Made by a program: the position numbers and the translations under genes. This document shows, one piece after another, positions 13,508-25,067 of a stretch of DNA of 64,000 nt (position 1 is the first letter of the stretch; each line of letters begins with the position of its first letter). The notes under the pieces were generated by a model. It made no database searches and was not told the origin of the DNA. It saw only the letters and a program-made list of their open reading frames with translations. The DNA is from Loxodes magnus (Eukaryota > Ciliophora > Karyorelictea > Loxodida > Loxodidae): assembly GCA_946699065.1 (NCBI GenBank), contig CAMPDV010000056.1, positions 744,001 to 808,000 on the forward strand. The letters are read 5' to 3'.

Positions 13508-14581
13508 ATGGAAGAAAATTAAATAAAGCATTTGATAAGGAAGAGAAGAAAAGTTTAACCAAAAATACCTACCACTAAGTAATGCTTAAAGCAGTTTGAA
13601 TCTAAAATAGTGCAACAACTCCCTGTCATTAGTTTAGAGACTAAATATGAGAAGGTTAATAAGACTATTGACTTAGGCTCGGTTGATCCTAAAGTTTATA
13701 AATATTGGAGTCCCAAAATCAGTTAGATATTTGGTGTTAATTAGCCTTTCACTCCAATTAATATATTTCAGAGACCTAATACTTCAAAGTAATTAGATAT
13801 GTTTAAGAAGAGACCTGAGATACCAAGAAAAATAACAGCAAATCATTTCTTAAAAGAGAAAATTCTCAAGAAGGATTGATAACCAAGTAGATAAAATGTA
13901 ACAGACACTTTGCTGAACACTAACTTTTATGCAAAGCTTACTCAAACGGCTCCTAAATCCCTATGATATAAGTAGAAGCAAGACTATTCATACAAGAACC
14001 AATTCCATAATTCGATTCCAACTTAAAATTAGGCTTCGAGCTAAATAAAATTTTAGGACTATCTAAAAAAGAGCTAGATAAAGAAAAAGAGTCGCAATAA
14101 TATTTAATCTTCAATAGACAAAAACATAGAATTTGATACTTAGATTAAATAGTTCTTTATGGAGCAAACTAGAGATCTTATTTTAGACTATCTTAAAAGC
14201 AAGAATTATGATGAGAATAGTAGAAGCTAAATTGATATGCTATTAAACCTTATTGAGGAAGGTGGTAAAATTTAGCAGTTAGCACAGGTGAAATAAGAAA
14301 AGCAGCAAACCATCAAAGTAAAAATGAAGCATTTAAACCAGAGTATTCAAGAACAGAAAGGCAAAAAATAGGACAGTTAGGATATTGGAATGTAGATAGA
14401 CTAGATCATACAGATCTACAATCATAAAGCAGATACAATAGCTAACTTTTTTTGCAGTCACTAGTCTGAACTTAATATTTTCCCCCTTCTATTTGAAATA
14501 AAATTCAAGAATAAAGAGGACCAGTTGGAAAAGTTCTAGATGTTTCTTATGAATTTATAGATGGAAATTAGAAATAGATGA
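13508..14581 (+). CDS. Uncharacterised protein (357 aa)
   Basis: Not recognised. A single intronless frame runs from ATG 13508 (MEENQIKHLIRKRRKV) to TGA 14579-14581, with many in-frame TAA/TAG (Gln) and two TGA (Trp: KKDWQPSR, SLWYKQK). The N-terminal half is basic and Pro/Lys-rich (VYKYWSPKISQIFGV, PFTPINIFQRPNT). The C-terminal half is helical with Gln-rich coiled-coil character (QQLAQVKQEKQQTIKVKMK) and ends in a short hydrophobic helix-like part. No transmembrane segment. Composition and unbroken length support coding; function is unknown. Confidence 0.65.
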
Positions 14582-15123
14582 TTTAAATATGTAAATATTT
14601 AGTTCTCATAAAGCATTACTTATAAAAGTCTTTCTTCATTTGTATTTATAAGCTTATATCTTAAAGATAGTATAAAAATGGAAATACGAAAGCTTTTAAG
14701 TCAAGTTCATATTAGTATGACTATGTTGAAAATCTTCTTACTATATCAAAAAAGTGTCCTAATAAAAATTATCCAGCTGCACTCCTACTCTAATCATAGC
14801 TGCTGTATAAAAATACCTTAAAAGAAATTAGATTTAAAACAGATTGCTAGCACTATAGTATATCTTTTATAATATAAGTAGCAGAATATTATATTCATCC
14901 AATTAAAAATGACATACTTATAGCTTTTGCATATCCTCTCCAAAGTTAATCTACTATACATTATAACTAAAAACGCTATTTTGCTATATAATACTTACTT
15001 CTTTATGAGTTTAGAGTATTTATTACTCTATCCTTAAATATCTAGTTATTACCTAATTTAGTTTATGATTAATATATACATTTTGTTCTGAAGTTAAAAC
15101 TGCGCAGATAAAAGGAGAATAAA
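14582..15123. other. AT-rich spacer
   Basis: Nothing recognised; presumably the 3' flank of the upstream gene and promoter of the otubain-like region. Confidence 0.4.
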
Positions 15124-16130
15124 ATGATTTAGCATTAGCAGACTGAATTTAATAATATTATTGAAAATAATCTCATGCATAGCTAGAAAAAGCCTTTAGG
15201 AATTATCACTCCTAGTATTTGATGTAGAGATCCATTAGGAAATTTATTGGAAGAGTATAGTAATAATAAGGCAATAAGAACACAAGTTCATTATTTAGGA
15301 TCTGAGTATGATATGTTTAGAAGAGCGATGAAAATGGCTTCTATAGAGCTTTTGGATTTTCTTATCTAGAACATTTATGCAGAAGTACAACTGGTAAGTA
15401 ATAACTTGGATATTTAATCTAATAGTTAGAAAGCAATTCTCCTCTTTTCGCTGCTAATTAACCTCAATTTTAGAGTTATAGATCTTAAATGATATCACAA
15501 TTGAAAATCCTTTATAGCTTGAAAAACAATTAAATCAGTTATATTATATTTTAGTAGCTTGAGTAAAGAATCTAGCATAATAAAATGATTTCGATACAGC
15601 TCTAGTATGAGAAATGAGACAATTAGCTGCTAATTTTATAAGAATTAACTTCAAATAGTGTCAACTTATTTAAAATAATGTTGACTATATTTGCTAGGAA
15701 ATTATGACTAAGGAATAGAGTAAACTATCCATTGATGCACTTCCAAAGCTTTACAAGTATAAATCGCAACTTAAATAATGGACATTCCAAATGAAAATAA
15801 GGAGATAAACAAAGTAGAACAGACTATGAAAATTTATCTTATGATTAGAAAAGGAAAATTTGAGATTCTATATCCAAGATAATTCACAAAATTAGATAGA
15901 ATAGATTGAGAAACAGCATAGTGGTATCAGGTAAATTAGATGGACAATACTAACTAAGTTTTCTCAGCCAATCCTACAAATTCAGAGATAAATGATGGCA
16001 AACTTCAATATGTTCAGCTATAAAAAATTATTAAATGCCTTTTTTAAAAAGTATTAGATGATTATAAATTCCAAGATAAGATTAGTGACAATATATGTAA
16101 TGAAAAAAGATTTAAAAGATGTAAAATAAA
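15124..16130 (+). pseudogene. Degenerate otubain-like (peptidase C65, OTU) region
   Basis: Related to otubains, cysteine deubiquitinases. Starting at ATG 15124 the frame gives PLGNLLEEYSNN...YLGSEYDMF, like the otubain N-terminus. A different frame then gives SDENGFYRAFGFSYLEHL, the active-site block (normally DGNCFYRAFGFSYLE). A GTAAGT...TAG intron of about 32 nt follows and keeps that frame through ALVWEMRQLAANFIRIN and VDYICQEIMTKEQ...IDALPKLY. A third frame gives KIYLMIRKGKFEILYPR, matching the C-terminal otubain block (normally GHYDILY). The nucleophile Cys is Gly (codon 15336-15338) and the catalytic His is Lys (15856-15858). At least two frame changes are not explained by obvious introns. 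I infer a pseudogene or catalytically dead relic; undetected introns or assembly errors are the alternative. The end is approximate. Confidence 0.65.
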
Positions 16131-16149
16131 GATAATAACTTCAGAAATA

Positions 16150-17740
16150 AGATATCCAAATTGATTTAGTAACTACGATAAGGAAATACATGATTAAAAA
16201 AAATTCAAAATCAGTTTAAGAATTTCATTGATTTTATAGAGGATATTGACGCCAATTCTCTATATCTAAGATATAAAACTCAGAATTAATAATAGCAATA
16301 AGAAGTATAAACTAAACGAGCAGTAACTAATAATAATATGAATGATTTTAAGGTTAAGATTAATAATCAAATTAATAAAGTAAAACATAGGGGTTTAAGT
16401 AGCTTTAATCTATGAATTGCTATAGCATTATCGTAGAATTGTAAGTACTAGGATGCGATCACGGATTTTGTAAAAGTTGTCTAAATTTGTTTGTATTGAA
16501 TTCTTTGAAAAATAATACTGAAGCTCAGTGTATTAAATGTAGATATAGTCTCACTAACTTTGAAAAAAAGACTATTTCTGAAAGTCAACCTTAGCAGGGT
16601 TAATCATAGATTTTATTTATTCAATAGGAGAGTATTGAGTCTTAATTTAAAGAAGAATTATAGGAAATATGTATAAATTGTGAAAAAATGATCAGCTACT
16701 CTTTACTATTTGACTAAGGTTGTCCATGTCCTAGAAGTTGCTTAGATTGTATAATGAAGAATCAAACAGACATAAATAACCGTAATTTCTTTATATGCAG
16801 TAAAATGCAGCTAATATGAAATGGAGTTTATTCCTTAAATTAAGAAAGCTTTCTAGGCTCACTTTCTAGCTCATTAGCAAAAGCTTAACAGCCAAAACAA
16901 TAATTAATTAACTACAGAGTAGTTCCCATAAATCATGAATGATCCTCAAGCTCAGGAAGAATGAGAGAAGTAGAAATCTAGCTCTAAAGTTGAAAAAAGC
17001 AAAGAAGGATTATATGATTTCTGCGACTATAAGTGCTAAAAACCAAAAAATGAAAATGCTATAGAATTTAAGATTTATAGAGATTAATTTCATCAGTCCT
17101 GTATATCTCATTTAACTGAAAACCTAATAGGAAATCTGAAATGTCCAGCGACATAGTGTCATGAATCATTCCTAATGAAGACTTTCAAAAATTAATAGAA
17201 AAATCCCAAGATGTAAAGTGAGAAAAACTAACAATGCAGTAAGAATTGGATAAGGAAGAAAGTAAAAGGGAAAATATTGAGAATTAATCTGCTATTAAAG
17301 AGTTGTAAGAGTTTCAAGAAATAAAAATAAAGATTACTCATTGTGGATTTTGTCTGAGTAATGTTAAAAGTATAGAAATATGTACTTTGCAGAGTTTACA
17401 CAAAATTTGCAATAAATGTATTGTAAATATTTTGGAGACTTCAATAGATCTTAATTAAAAAGAATCTGAACAAATTATGTGTCATGAGTGTATAAATCCT
17501 TTGGTTAAAGTGGAAGGAAGTGAAAATTTAAAAGTTTATATACTTGAAAGACACTTAGAACCTTAAAAATTTGAAAAAGTTTTGGAGTAAATAATTAGAA
17601 GGTCAACAAGTTGTGGTAATCATAGCCATCAGCCAAACTGTCCATTTTTCATTGATTATTAAGGATAAGACAGAATATAAAGTAATTACACAGAGTGTTA
17701 AAAGAAAAAAGTAATTGTAAACAGTTTGAAATTTTTAAGT
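16150..17740 (+). pseudogene. Degenerate RING/IBR-like zinc-finger region
   Basis: Several Cys-rich segments in shifting frames resemble a multi-RING (RBR-like) ubiquitin ligase: VLGCDHGFCKSCL near 16445-16480, ICINCEKMI...CPCPRSCLDC near 16670-16760, YDFCDYKCQ...FHQSCISHL...KCPATQCHE near 17015-17155, and HCGFCLSNVKSIEICTLQSL with HKICNKCI...CHECINP near 17337-17500. After KCPATQCHE the expected continuation (IPNEDFQKLIEKSQDVKW) lies in another frame, as if one base were lost near 17165. The first RING lacks one of its zinc ligands. An A8 run near 16200 coincides with another frame change. Its position directly behind the otubain-like region could mean one former fused gene or two neighbours. 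The last stretch is copied in repeat A'. Confidence 0.55.
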
Positions 17741-18069
17741 TAGAAGTATCTAGTAAAGAAGATAAAAACTAACCTTAAAATGGTTATTATATTTAATCCA
17801 ATACAGATTATCAATCATTCTTATTTAAATTATCTTATCTACTTTCTCCAAAATTAGCATTATAAATACTCTTTCTGTTTCTTTATACTCTTGCTAAGTT
17901 ATTCTGCTTTTTTAATCACTTGTTAAATGAATAAATCTCAGTTCCAAAATATATCAAGTTTATTTCTTTTTTGGTATAACTAAATATTTTACCGTTAAGC
18001 TATCAAAAATGTTTTAACAGTAAGACAAAGAAAATAATTTAAATCTAGCACAGTTTGATAGTAATAATA

Positions 18070-19000
18070 ATGGCTCAAGTTGAAAAATGGATTGAACATC
18101 TAGAAAGAGGTGAATGCTTATCTGAAGATGAACTTAGAATTTTATGTGAAAAACTGAAAGAATTACTTATGGAAGAATCAAACGTCTAACCTGTTGCAGC
18201 TCCAGTTACTGTTTGTGGTGATATTCATGGTTAGTTCTATGATTTACTTGAATTGTTCAGAACTGGAGGAAAAATTCCTGATACTAGTTATATTTTTATG
18301 GGTGATTTTGTAGACAGAGGATATAACTCGGTTGAGACTTTTTAGTTACTGATGACTTTAAAAATAAAATACCCGTCACATGTAACGCTACTAAGAGGAA
18401 ACCATGAATCTCGTTAAATTACTTCGGTTTATGGTTTTTATGATGAAATAATGAGAAAGTATGGTAATGGAAACCCTTGGAAGTTTTGTACAGATGTGTT
18501 TGATTATTTAACTATTTCAGCTCTTATTGAGAGCAAAATTTTCTGTGTACATGCAGGACTAAGTCCTGAAATCAAAACTTTAGATCAACTAAGAACTCTT
18601 GATAGAAAAATGGAAATTCCACATGAAGGTGCATTTTGCGATCTTATGTGGAGTGATCCTGAAGATATTGAAACATGGTCACCAAGTAATCGAGGAGCAG
18701 GATGGTTATTTGGAAGTAAAGTAACAGAAGAATTTAATTAGATAAATGATCTGACTCTCATAGCTCGTGCTCACTAGCTTGTACAAGAAGGATATAAATA
18801 TTGGTTTTAGAAAGAAAATCTTGTAACAGTATGGAGTGCTCCAAACTATTGCTATAGGTAAAAATTAATACAGATGTGGTAACATAGCCGCTATTTTAGA
18901 TGTTGACGAAGATTTAGGTTGTTAATATCAAACCTTTTCGGATGTTGCAGAGAGTGCAAGAAGTGTTCCTCCTCGTTCAGTCGTTCCATATTTCTTATGA
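18070..19000 (+). CDS. PP6-type Ser/Thr protein phosphatase catalytic subunit, intact copy
   Basis: PPP-family metallophosphatase closest to PP6/Sit4. The product is 304 aa (PP6 about 305). Motifs are GDIHGQF (50-56), MGDFVDRG (77-84), RGNHESR (109-115), HAGLSP (161-166), [20 protein letters not shown] with active-site Arg208, RAHQLVQEGY, and [12 protein letters not shown]. It ends PYFL, as PP6 ends TPYFL; the C-terminal Leu is the carboxymethylation site of PP2A-like enzymes. A 16-nt intron (18858-18873, GTAAAAATTAATACAG) sits in the YCYR/CGN junction. TAG encodes the Gln of GDIHGQF, direct proof of TAG = Gln. The stop is TGA 18998-19000. An inverted second copy lies at 25106-26036. Confidence 0.95.
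18858..18873 (+). other. 16-nt spliceosomal intron in PP6 gene
   Basis: GTAAAAATTAATACAG interrupts the Arg codon of YCYR; removal gives the invariant YCYRCGN. The same intron is in the inverted copy at 25233-25248. Confidence 0.9.
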
Positions 19001-19041
19001 TTTTTTAATTAACATAAAATTTTTCCATTTAACATGTTTAA

Positions 19042-20769
19042 AACTTAATTTTGAAATATCCCATTTTAGATTAAAATTCCTTATATAATCTTTCTATCAA
19101 TTATATAACCATAAAATAGCTACAAGTATTCCATAAATTTCTCCTATTTAGCTATATATTTTTCTTCTAGCTATTTTAAGTATTATTTATTAGACAAGCA
19201 TAGGACTTCTTATATAATCGAACTAACAGTTTTATTCTTGCTATCTAGAACTGAGTAGCAACATAAATTTTTTTATAAAACTAGATTTTCCTTAAATTAC
19301 TCGGATAAAAATCCTATTACTCTTTGAAAATCTTACTATCCATTTGGGATTTAAAGCGTTGGAGATTTAACGCGAAGCTAAATTGAGACACAAGTAGACA
19401 TTAAGCATTACTTATAGAAAATTATTTGATTCTATAAAATTTTACTTTAGCAACTGCAAAGAGCAGAACAATCTTCAAATTAGTTTCACTAAAGACTCTT
19501 TGAAAAGATGAAAAAGAGCAATAAAAGCTATGAAATAGTCTAGGATTAATCCTCCTATACTATTTAATGTTTTTGCAATAGCATTATTAAAATATTATCC
19601 CTCCAATATACTTCTTTGAAAAATTAAAATGTAATTAGCAATTATTAGTATTTTAGCGTTTTTTAAAGTTAAAAAGCATAATCCTTAGTAAACTATCATT
19701 AGTAAACTCTATTTATTAAGCAGAGTGAAAGCTAATCATCAGTATATAATTTTAATAGAATTCCCACTCTACTTAATATTTATGGTTAAGCATTGGTACC
19801 ATTCTGATAATTTTGGAAATTACTAACTTATCTTTTCTTTATAGTTACTAGATTTAAATATATGCTAATAAATAGTCATCACAAGTTAATTTTTTTATAT
19901 TCACATACTTACTAATAAATTTCACAGCTACTATCTTATTTGTCATAGTTAGATTTTTTTAACTTTAGCTTCAAAATTTATTCTTTGTTAATATCATTCT
20001 GCATATGCTAAATACTATGAGCAATGATATATATGAACTTTGGTATTCAGCTTCTTTATAAAAGGTGAATATTATACCCATCAAGCGGGACTTTCTCTAT
20101 ACTTTTTATCCGAGCTATTTTCGTATTTTTACCACAATCATAAAGAATCTATTATTTTAACTCTATTTCCATCCTTTTTCTAAATCTAGTCTTCAAAGTC
20201 ATTAGAAGATATAGTCTAAAATTGAATTTCTTTACTAGAACTATTAATTAACATAATTCAAAATTCAATTGTTAAAGTCTTTTCTTGCATTTTATTTCTT
20301 TTTTATCTAAATTCTAATTTTTATCTTAGAGGCTTATTAAACGCAAAGCCTTTAATATTAAATTAATAAATATATCGTTTAAGTGTCAAGATAAAGGCTT
20401 TAAGCCTTAAATTTTACTAAAATCAAGCTACTTTTCAAGCTTAAAAGATTTAAAAAAGAAAGACAGATTTTGTATCAGACTAACTAGCTCAATTGTTTGT
20501 TTAGAATTAAGCAAAAGAGAGAGAAATAGTTTATAATAACCTCATATTACAGTAATAGATATTTGCTTTGACTCTATATAATCATACTAAATATCTATTA
20601 CTAAGATTCGCAAAAAGCCTTATGATAAGGTAGATATCTAATCTACATTAAGGAAGATTTACAATATATAATTTAGTTATAATATCATAGGTTTACAATC
20701 TAAGCTACTTTTCCTTTATTTCATATTTAAATTTAATCTTTATTGTAGTAATTTAACTTTTCACTAATT
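19042..20769. other. AT-rich spacer between duplications A and B
   Basis: No gene or domain recognised on either strand; no counterpart of this stretch was noticed between A' and B'. Confidence 0.4.
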
Positions 20770-21081
20770 TTTACTAAAACAAACAGGTTTACAATAGAGC
20801 GATAGGTTCCAAATAAGCAAAGAAAAGTTACTAGAAGCATAAGAAGAGATTAGTTATAAAAGAGACAAACAAAGCCTGAAAAGGCTTGTCCAATAAATTG
20901 AAACCCATAGAATTTCTAAGTATAAGGTATTCATCTTTTCAAGTAAGACTAATCAACTCAAAAGAAGCGTAAATAACGGATGATGAAATGCTTAAGTAAC
21001 ATTAAAGATATAAAAGATGCAAGTTTATCTTTAGAAAGGTAAATGAAAGGAAATAACTAAAGTGATAAATATAAATGCATA

Positions 21082-21087
21082 CACGTG
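21082..21087. promoter_or_regulatory. G-box CACGTG upstream of bZIP start
   Basis: Palindromic CACGTG, the classical bZIP (and bHLH) site, lies 25 bp before the bZIP ATG. The position is compatible with autoregulation, which is an inference. Confidence 0.45.
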
Positions 21088-21112
21088 TTCTACTCTTATA
21101 ATTTAAACTAGT

Positions 21113-21703
21113 ATGGAGTAAAATTAAGTTGTGCTTGATAATTGGTCATAATAGAATGTATACTCAAACTTTCAGACTTAGTTCTTTGTACCTGTTTACT
21201 AGCCTATCATGCAAAATCTTGTTATCCAGAGCGATGTTTTTTAGATTAAGCTTCCTTCTTTCATGTAAAATATCTCGTAACTTAGTGATGAGCAGACCAA
21301 ATCTAGTAGCGAATACTAAAATGTTGGAAAGAGGAAAGCAAAGATGGGATAAGAATTATAAGTCTCCAATAATTCAGCTTTTGAATAAGTAGATAAATCA
21401 AAAATGATTGGTATTGAAGATAGTGAAGCTGTAATTAAGCTTAGAGATTAGATGAAGAACTTGCAAAGAGATGAGAACATGGAAATGGAAATTAAAAAGA
21501 GAAACATAATCAAAATAAAAAATAGAATATCTGCCTAGCAGAGCAGAGATAGAGTCAAAGTGTATATTAAGAATTTAGAGTAGGAAAACTAAATCCTAAG
21601 GAACGATAACGTAAAACTCTTGAATTAAGTGAACTTTTTGCAATAGTAGATTGAGAGCATGAAACTGGAGATCAACAGATAGAAAACTTCGAGAAGCTAG
21701 TGA
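21113..21703 (+). CDS. bZIP transcription factor, copy 1 (196 aa)
   Basis: DNA-binding dimeric transcription factor. One intronless frame runs from ATG 21113 (MEQNQVVLDNWSQQN) to TGA 21701-21703, with TAA/TAG as Gln throughout. The N-terminal 110 residues are Gln/Ser-rich, as in an activation region. The basic region KIKNRISAQQSRDR (about 134-147) fits the PROSITE bZIP signature, with the invariant Asn and Arg. The zipper follows with heptad positions L155, L162, L169, L176, M183 (YIKNLEQENQILRNDN, KLLNQVNFLQQQ). It ends KTSRSQ. The standard-code ORF in this place (MCLIIGHNRMYT) is an out-of-frame shadow. An apparently identical gene lies in inverted orientation at 31395-31985. Confidence 0.9.
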
Positions 21704-21782
21704 CAAATCCTTATAGTTAAACTTATATTAAGTTGATTAAATCTAATTTGGCTAGTTAACAATGAAAATGTTTTTAGCTTAT

Positions 21783-21813
21783 AATACACGTATACTCTCC
21801 ACATACGTGTATT
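21783..21813. promoter_or_regulatory. Perfect 11-bp inverted repeat with ACGT cores
   Basis: AATACACGTAT, 9-nt loop, ATACGTGTATT, 80 bp after the bZIP stop. Both arms contain ACGT, the bZIP core, so it could be a paired bZIP site; a 3'-end RNA hairpin is the alternative. Confidence 0.5.
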
Positions 21814-23519
21814 CAACTTAAATAAGATTTGTATTTTTTATTTTCTTGGTCATTTTTTTGTCTTAGCATGTAAAACTATCCAAGCATTCTTACTTTTCAA
21901 ACATCTAATTTGGTGATTTATCACAAAAAGTTTGTTCCTCATAAAAAGTAGATAGAGTCTGTTGTTTTAGCACTAAGCTAAGGATTTGAAATAGAAGCAT
22001 TAATTGGTAATAATCTAATTTAGCTGTTCATAGCTGATTAATTTTATTGAATACATAGATAAATAACTATTCTTATAGACTCAGAGTCAGCCATTAATTT
22101 AAATATCTCAAGTAATTAAATATTCAGTCTAATTTCTTAATATGAAGAGTATTTAATTTAGTTATGGAAGAATAAAGGTAAAATACTTGTTATTTAATCT
22201 TCCTACTTAAATCTTAGATATATAGTATGAACTCTAAGAGTTAATATACTATCAAATAAGCATTTATAGTCTTTATTATAAATAAGATATATAGAAGAGA
22301 CTGATAAATTGCATTAAGTCAGTAATATTTTGTTTGCTTAGTTCTTATTATAATTTATCATTCTGAAGTTCAAGGATTAAAAATATTTTTAGCAGATAAA
22401 CTAAACTATTAAGGAAATGTAGCTAGAAAGCTTATTACTCTTTATTTATTTTTAGTATAATTTTATACTAAAATTTAGATTTCTCTTTTCATATGAATTT
22501 AGGGATATAAAAGACATGATATTTGATATTAGCCATACAAAGAATATACAAAGATAATATTAAATACTCTGTTTAATTTTAGTTAGCTTTATTTATAATT
22601 TTAGAATAAACTATTAACTACATATTACAACATATAGTACTATGCTTCTAGAATTTAACTCTTCCTTACATCTTAAATTAGTTACCATTTAAATAGATAA
22701 GTCTTTTTCATCTTTATTGCAAATCTGACAAATGTGTAGTAGCTTAATATTACTTTGCTAGCATTTTAGTTAAGATTTTATTAGTTATTTAAAGAATATT
22801 TACTAAAGTAGTTACTTAGTCTTATGTAATCTTACGGGGTTTAAGGAAGATTTATCAGTTTCTTGGCTATTATTCTTAATACTCTAATAAGTATTTTTAG
22901 AAGAATGCTGCTTAGCATTTTAGCTTCTTACATTATTAAAACAAGTAATCACTTACAATGATATACTCATACCATTTTTCTCATTTCCTTATATTACAAT
23001 CTGTGATACCAGTACAATATCTTTAATACATATGTTAGAGTCTAAGAAAACAGAATTAAAGATATCTTAAAAGAGTAGGTACTTATGCACTAAAGGGCTT
23101 AATTATTTAGATATATTTACTGAATTAAAATTTTAGATTAATGTTTGAAGAGGAAATCTGAAATAATCTTAGTTATATAATCTGTTTTACTTTTGAAATA
23201 GCTAAAGTATTTTTCTTTTTTGCCTTCTATTAAGAATCTTTATTACTCTTAGCAAGCAAATCTTCTTAGAGTTCTCCCATAATTTTTTAAAACTGATGCT
23301 AAAAGGCTAAAGGGTTTTCTAAAGAAACAATACAAAGTGTATTTATAAAAGTTCTTAAGGATTATTTTAGTAAAGTAATATCTATTTATCTTATGCACTA
23401 TTTAATATCTATATAGCAGTAATATACAAAAGGTAAATAATTCAAAAGTTAAAAACTATTTGGTTATGTTATATTATTAAGACTAATTATCTTCATTCTT
23501 ATTATGCAATAACAGTAAC

Positions 23520-24420
23520 TTTATACAAATACAAAATTAAAATTTTGCCTTCTTGGAGACATTTCAACCTCATTCCCGCCAACCTCTAGATTGCTTAGTT
23601 ATAAATATAAAATTCTGAAAATCTATACAACTCTTTTCCTTGCCATGCTTGTTGTTCTTTAATTCTTATTTCCCCAAGATGCTAGATGTCTTTTTCTAGT
23701 AAATTCCCCAAATTTGTCACAATATAGCATTTCTCTTTCTTTTTTTAGTTTTAGTTATTATTATCTCTTCTTTTTTTTCCAACTACTTCTACTATTTTCA
23801 GTATTTATACTTGAAATTAAGAAATTCCTGGCACCTTTTTCATAGATGCCTTTGAGAGTTACAATAATAGCATCTTCTTGCTTGACGTTTAGGTTGAAAT
23901 CTTGAAATATTTTCATTTTCAGTTATCATTACATAATTCCATTATTCTTTCAGTTCCATTTAACGCTGCAATTTATACTGGTTTTATTCTATTTTTTCAA
24001 TCTTGCTGATCAGCTCTGTTTACTTCTAATTTTAGTTTTGAGATTAGCTGCTCTAGTCTTGTGAAATGCTTCAAAATGCATTAAAGTCTCTTTCTTAGGT
24101 CATGACTCTCGTTTCTATTTTCTCTGCAAGTTCAAGTTTTCCATTAACTTCTAATTGTCTTTCTTCAATTTTGACCTCTTCCTAGAGGTCCAGCACCACT
24201 TTAATCAGCTAATTATGGTTTATTTATTACTATGTGGTGAGATTCGATACTTCCGAGCGCATTATATTTTTAGCCTATTTCCTAAACTTTCTTCAGAGGT
24301 GGGATACTGATCCTGATGGATAACCCTTTTGCTACCCTTTTCCTGATCCTATCTTTTCTAGGATGTCACTAACTCTTGCCTTTTTGGAGCCACGAAGAAT
24401 CCAAGTTTAAATCTTGACAT
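23520..24420 (-). pseudogene. Zinc-knuckle (Gag/ORF1-like) coding remnant
   Basis: Minus-strand frames give IPPLKKVQEIGQKYNALGSI, then after a frame change near 24190 a coiled-coil part (VLDLQEEVKIEERQLEVNGK, ELISKIEKIEQNQYKLQRQ). Next comes a CX2CX4HX4C knuckle (CYYCNSQRHLWKRC, 23831-23872) and a Lys-rich tail. Coiled coil plus CCHC knuckle is the layout of retrotransposon Gag or LINE ORF1 proteins. The broken frame suggests decay. No reverse transcriptase follows downstream on this strand. A host zinc-knuckle RNA-binding protein is the alternative. Confidence 0.45.
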
Positions 24421-25067
24421 CTTTTTTACAGTAAATTTATTAAATCTCAAGAGAAGGAACTATTGCTTCTAATTCAATTATCTCCTCTGTAGCAGAAAGA
24501 GTTAGTCAGCAATCTTTTAGAGAAAATAATAGAAATAATGACATATAATGAGAAACTTAATAAAGAAACGATTTACTTATGAAAGAAACTTGCTCTAAAT
24601 AAATATTAGCAAAAGAGCAGCTGTATCGTTAATTATAATCCATATTAATTGATATATTATCTATGATTAATGAAGTAACTTAAACTGAAATAGGAACACC
24701 TTAAGGGAACAAAGTGAGTAGAAATATAATTAAATAAGATTACTAAAAGATTGGAAAAACTAGAAATTTTATTCTTCTAAAACAAAATAGAAATACAAGA
24801 TAAAGAGTCATTTAAATCAAAATTTTTATCGGTATATTAAAAGATAAGAGGTTCAAAGAATTTGAAGATAACTGCCAAGACTTTATAGAATAAAAATAGA
24901 ATATACATAAAAAAAATTGGAGACAGAAGTTATCATAGTAAGATGAAGGAGAAGTAGTAAATATCCATTATTATGATGGTCGAGGAATCCAACCACGATA
25001 AAAGATGGAAAGCTCAAACTGATTCATTACCAAGTAGATCTAATAATACTTAAACCTTTAGTTGAAA
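24421..25067. other. AT-rich stretch left of duplication A'
   Basis: Plus-strand frames near 24750-25010 read open and charged (KRFKEFEDNCQDFIE, VEESNHDKRWKAQT), but no domain is identifiable; left uncalled. Confidence 0.3.

Larger units (their letters stand above)
17667..19041 (+). repeat. Inverted duplication A, copy 1 (carries PP6 gene)
   Basis: About 1.37 kb matching 25068-26441 in inverted orientation, with collinear coordinates (sum 44106 across the gene, so no indels there). It begins inside the 3' end of the RING-like region and runs past the phosphatase stop. Edges are estimated by eye from loss of alignment. Confidence 0.85.
20770..23012 (+). repeat. Inverted duplication B, copy 1 (carries bZIP gene)
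   Basis: About 2.24 kb nearly identical, in reverse orientation, to 30083-32330 (coordinate sum 53098 throughout the gene). It starts near the run TACTAAAACAAACAGG and ends near GTGATACCAGTA. Only scattered differences are seen, mostly in the non-coding half (21710-23012), which holds no recognised gene. The 340 bp before the bZIP start read as a coiled-coil-like fragment (KLLEAQEEISYKRDKQ) that I could not connect to a gene. Confidence 0.88.

Noticed and set aside
15300-17200. Programmed ribosomal frameshifting (Euplotes style) in the OTU/RING region
   Set aside because: Breaks are not at a common slippery motif, and catalytic residues are also lost, so decay or sequence error is simpler.
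20780-21110. Upstream coiled-coil-like frame as a longer N-terminus of the bZIP protein
   Set aside because: It is not in frame with the bZIP without several invented introns, and a good ATG with a G-box just upstream lies at 21113.
21129-21392. 87-codon frame MCLIIGHNRM... duplicated at 31706-31969
   Set aside because: Out of frame with the bZIP reading frame that spans the same bases; duplicated simply because the DNA is duplicated.
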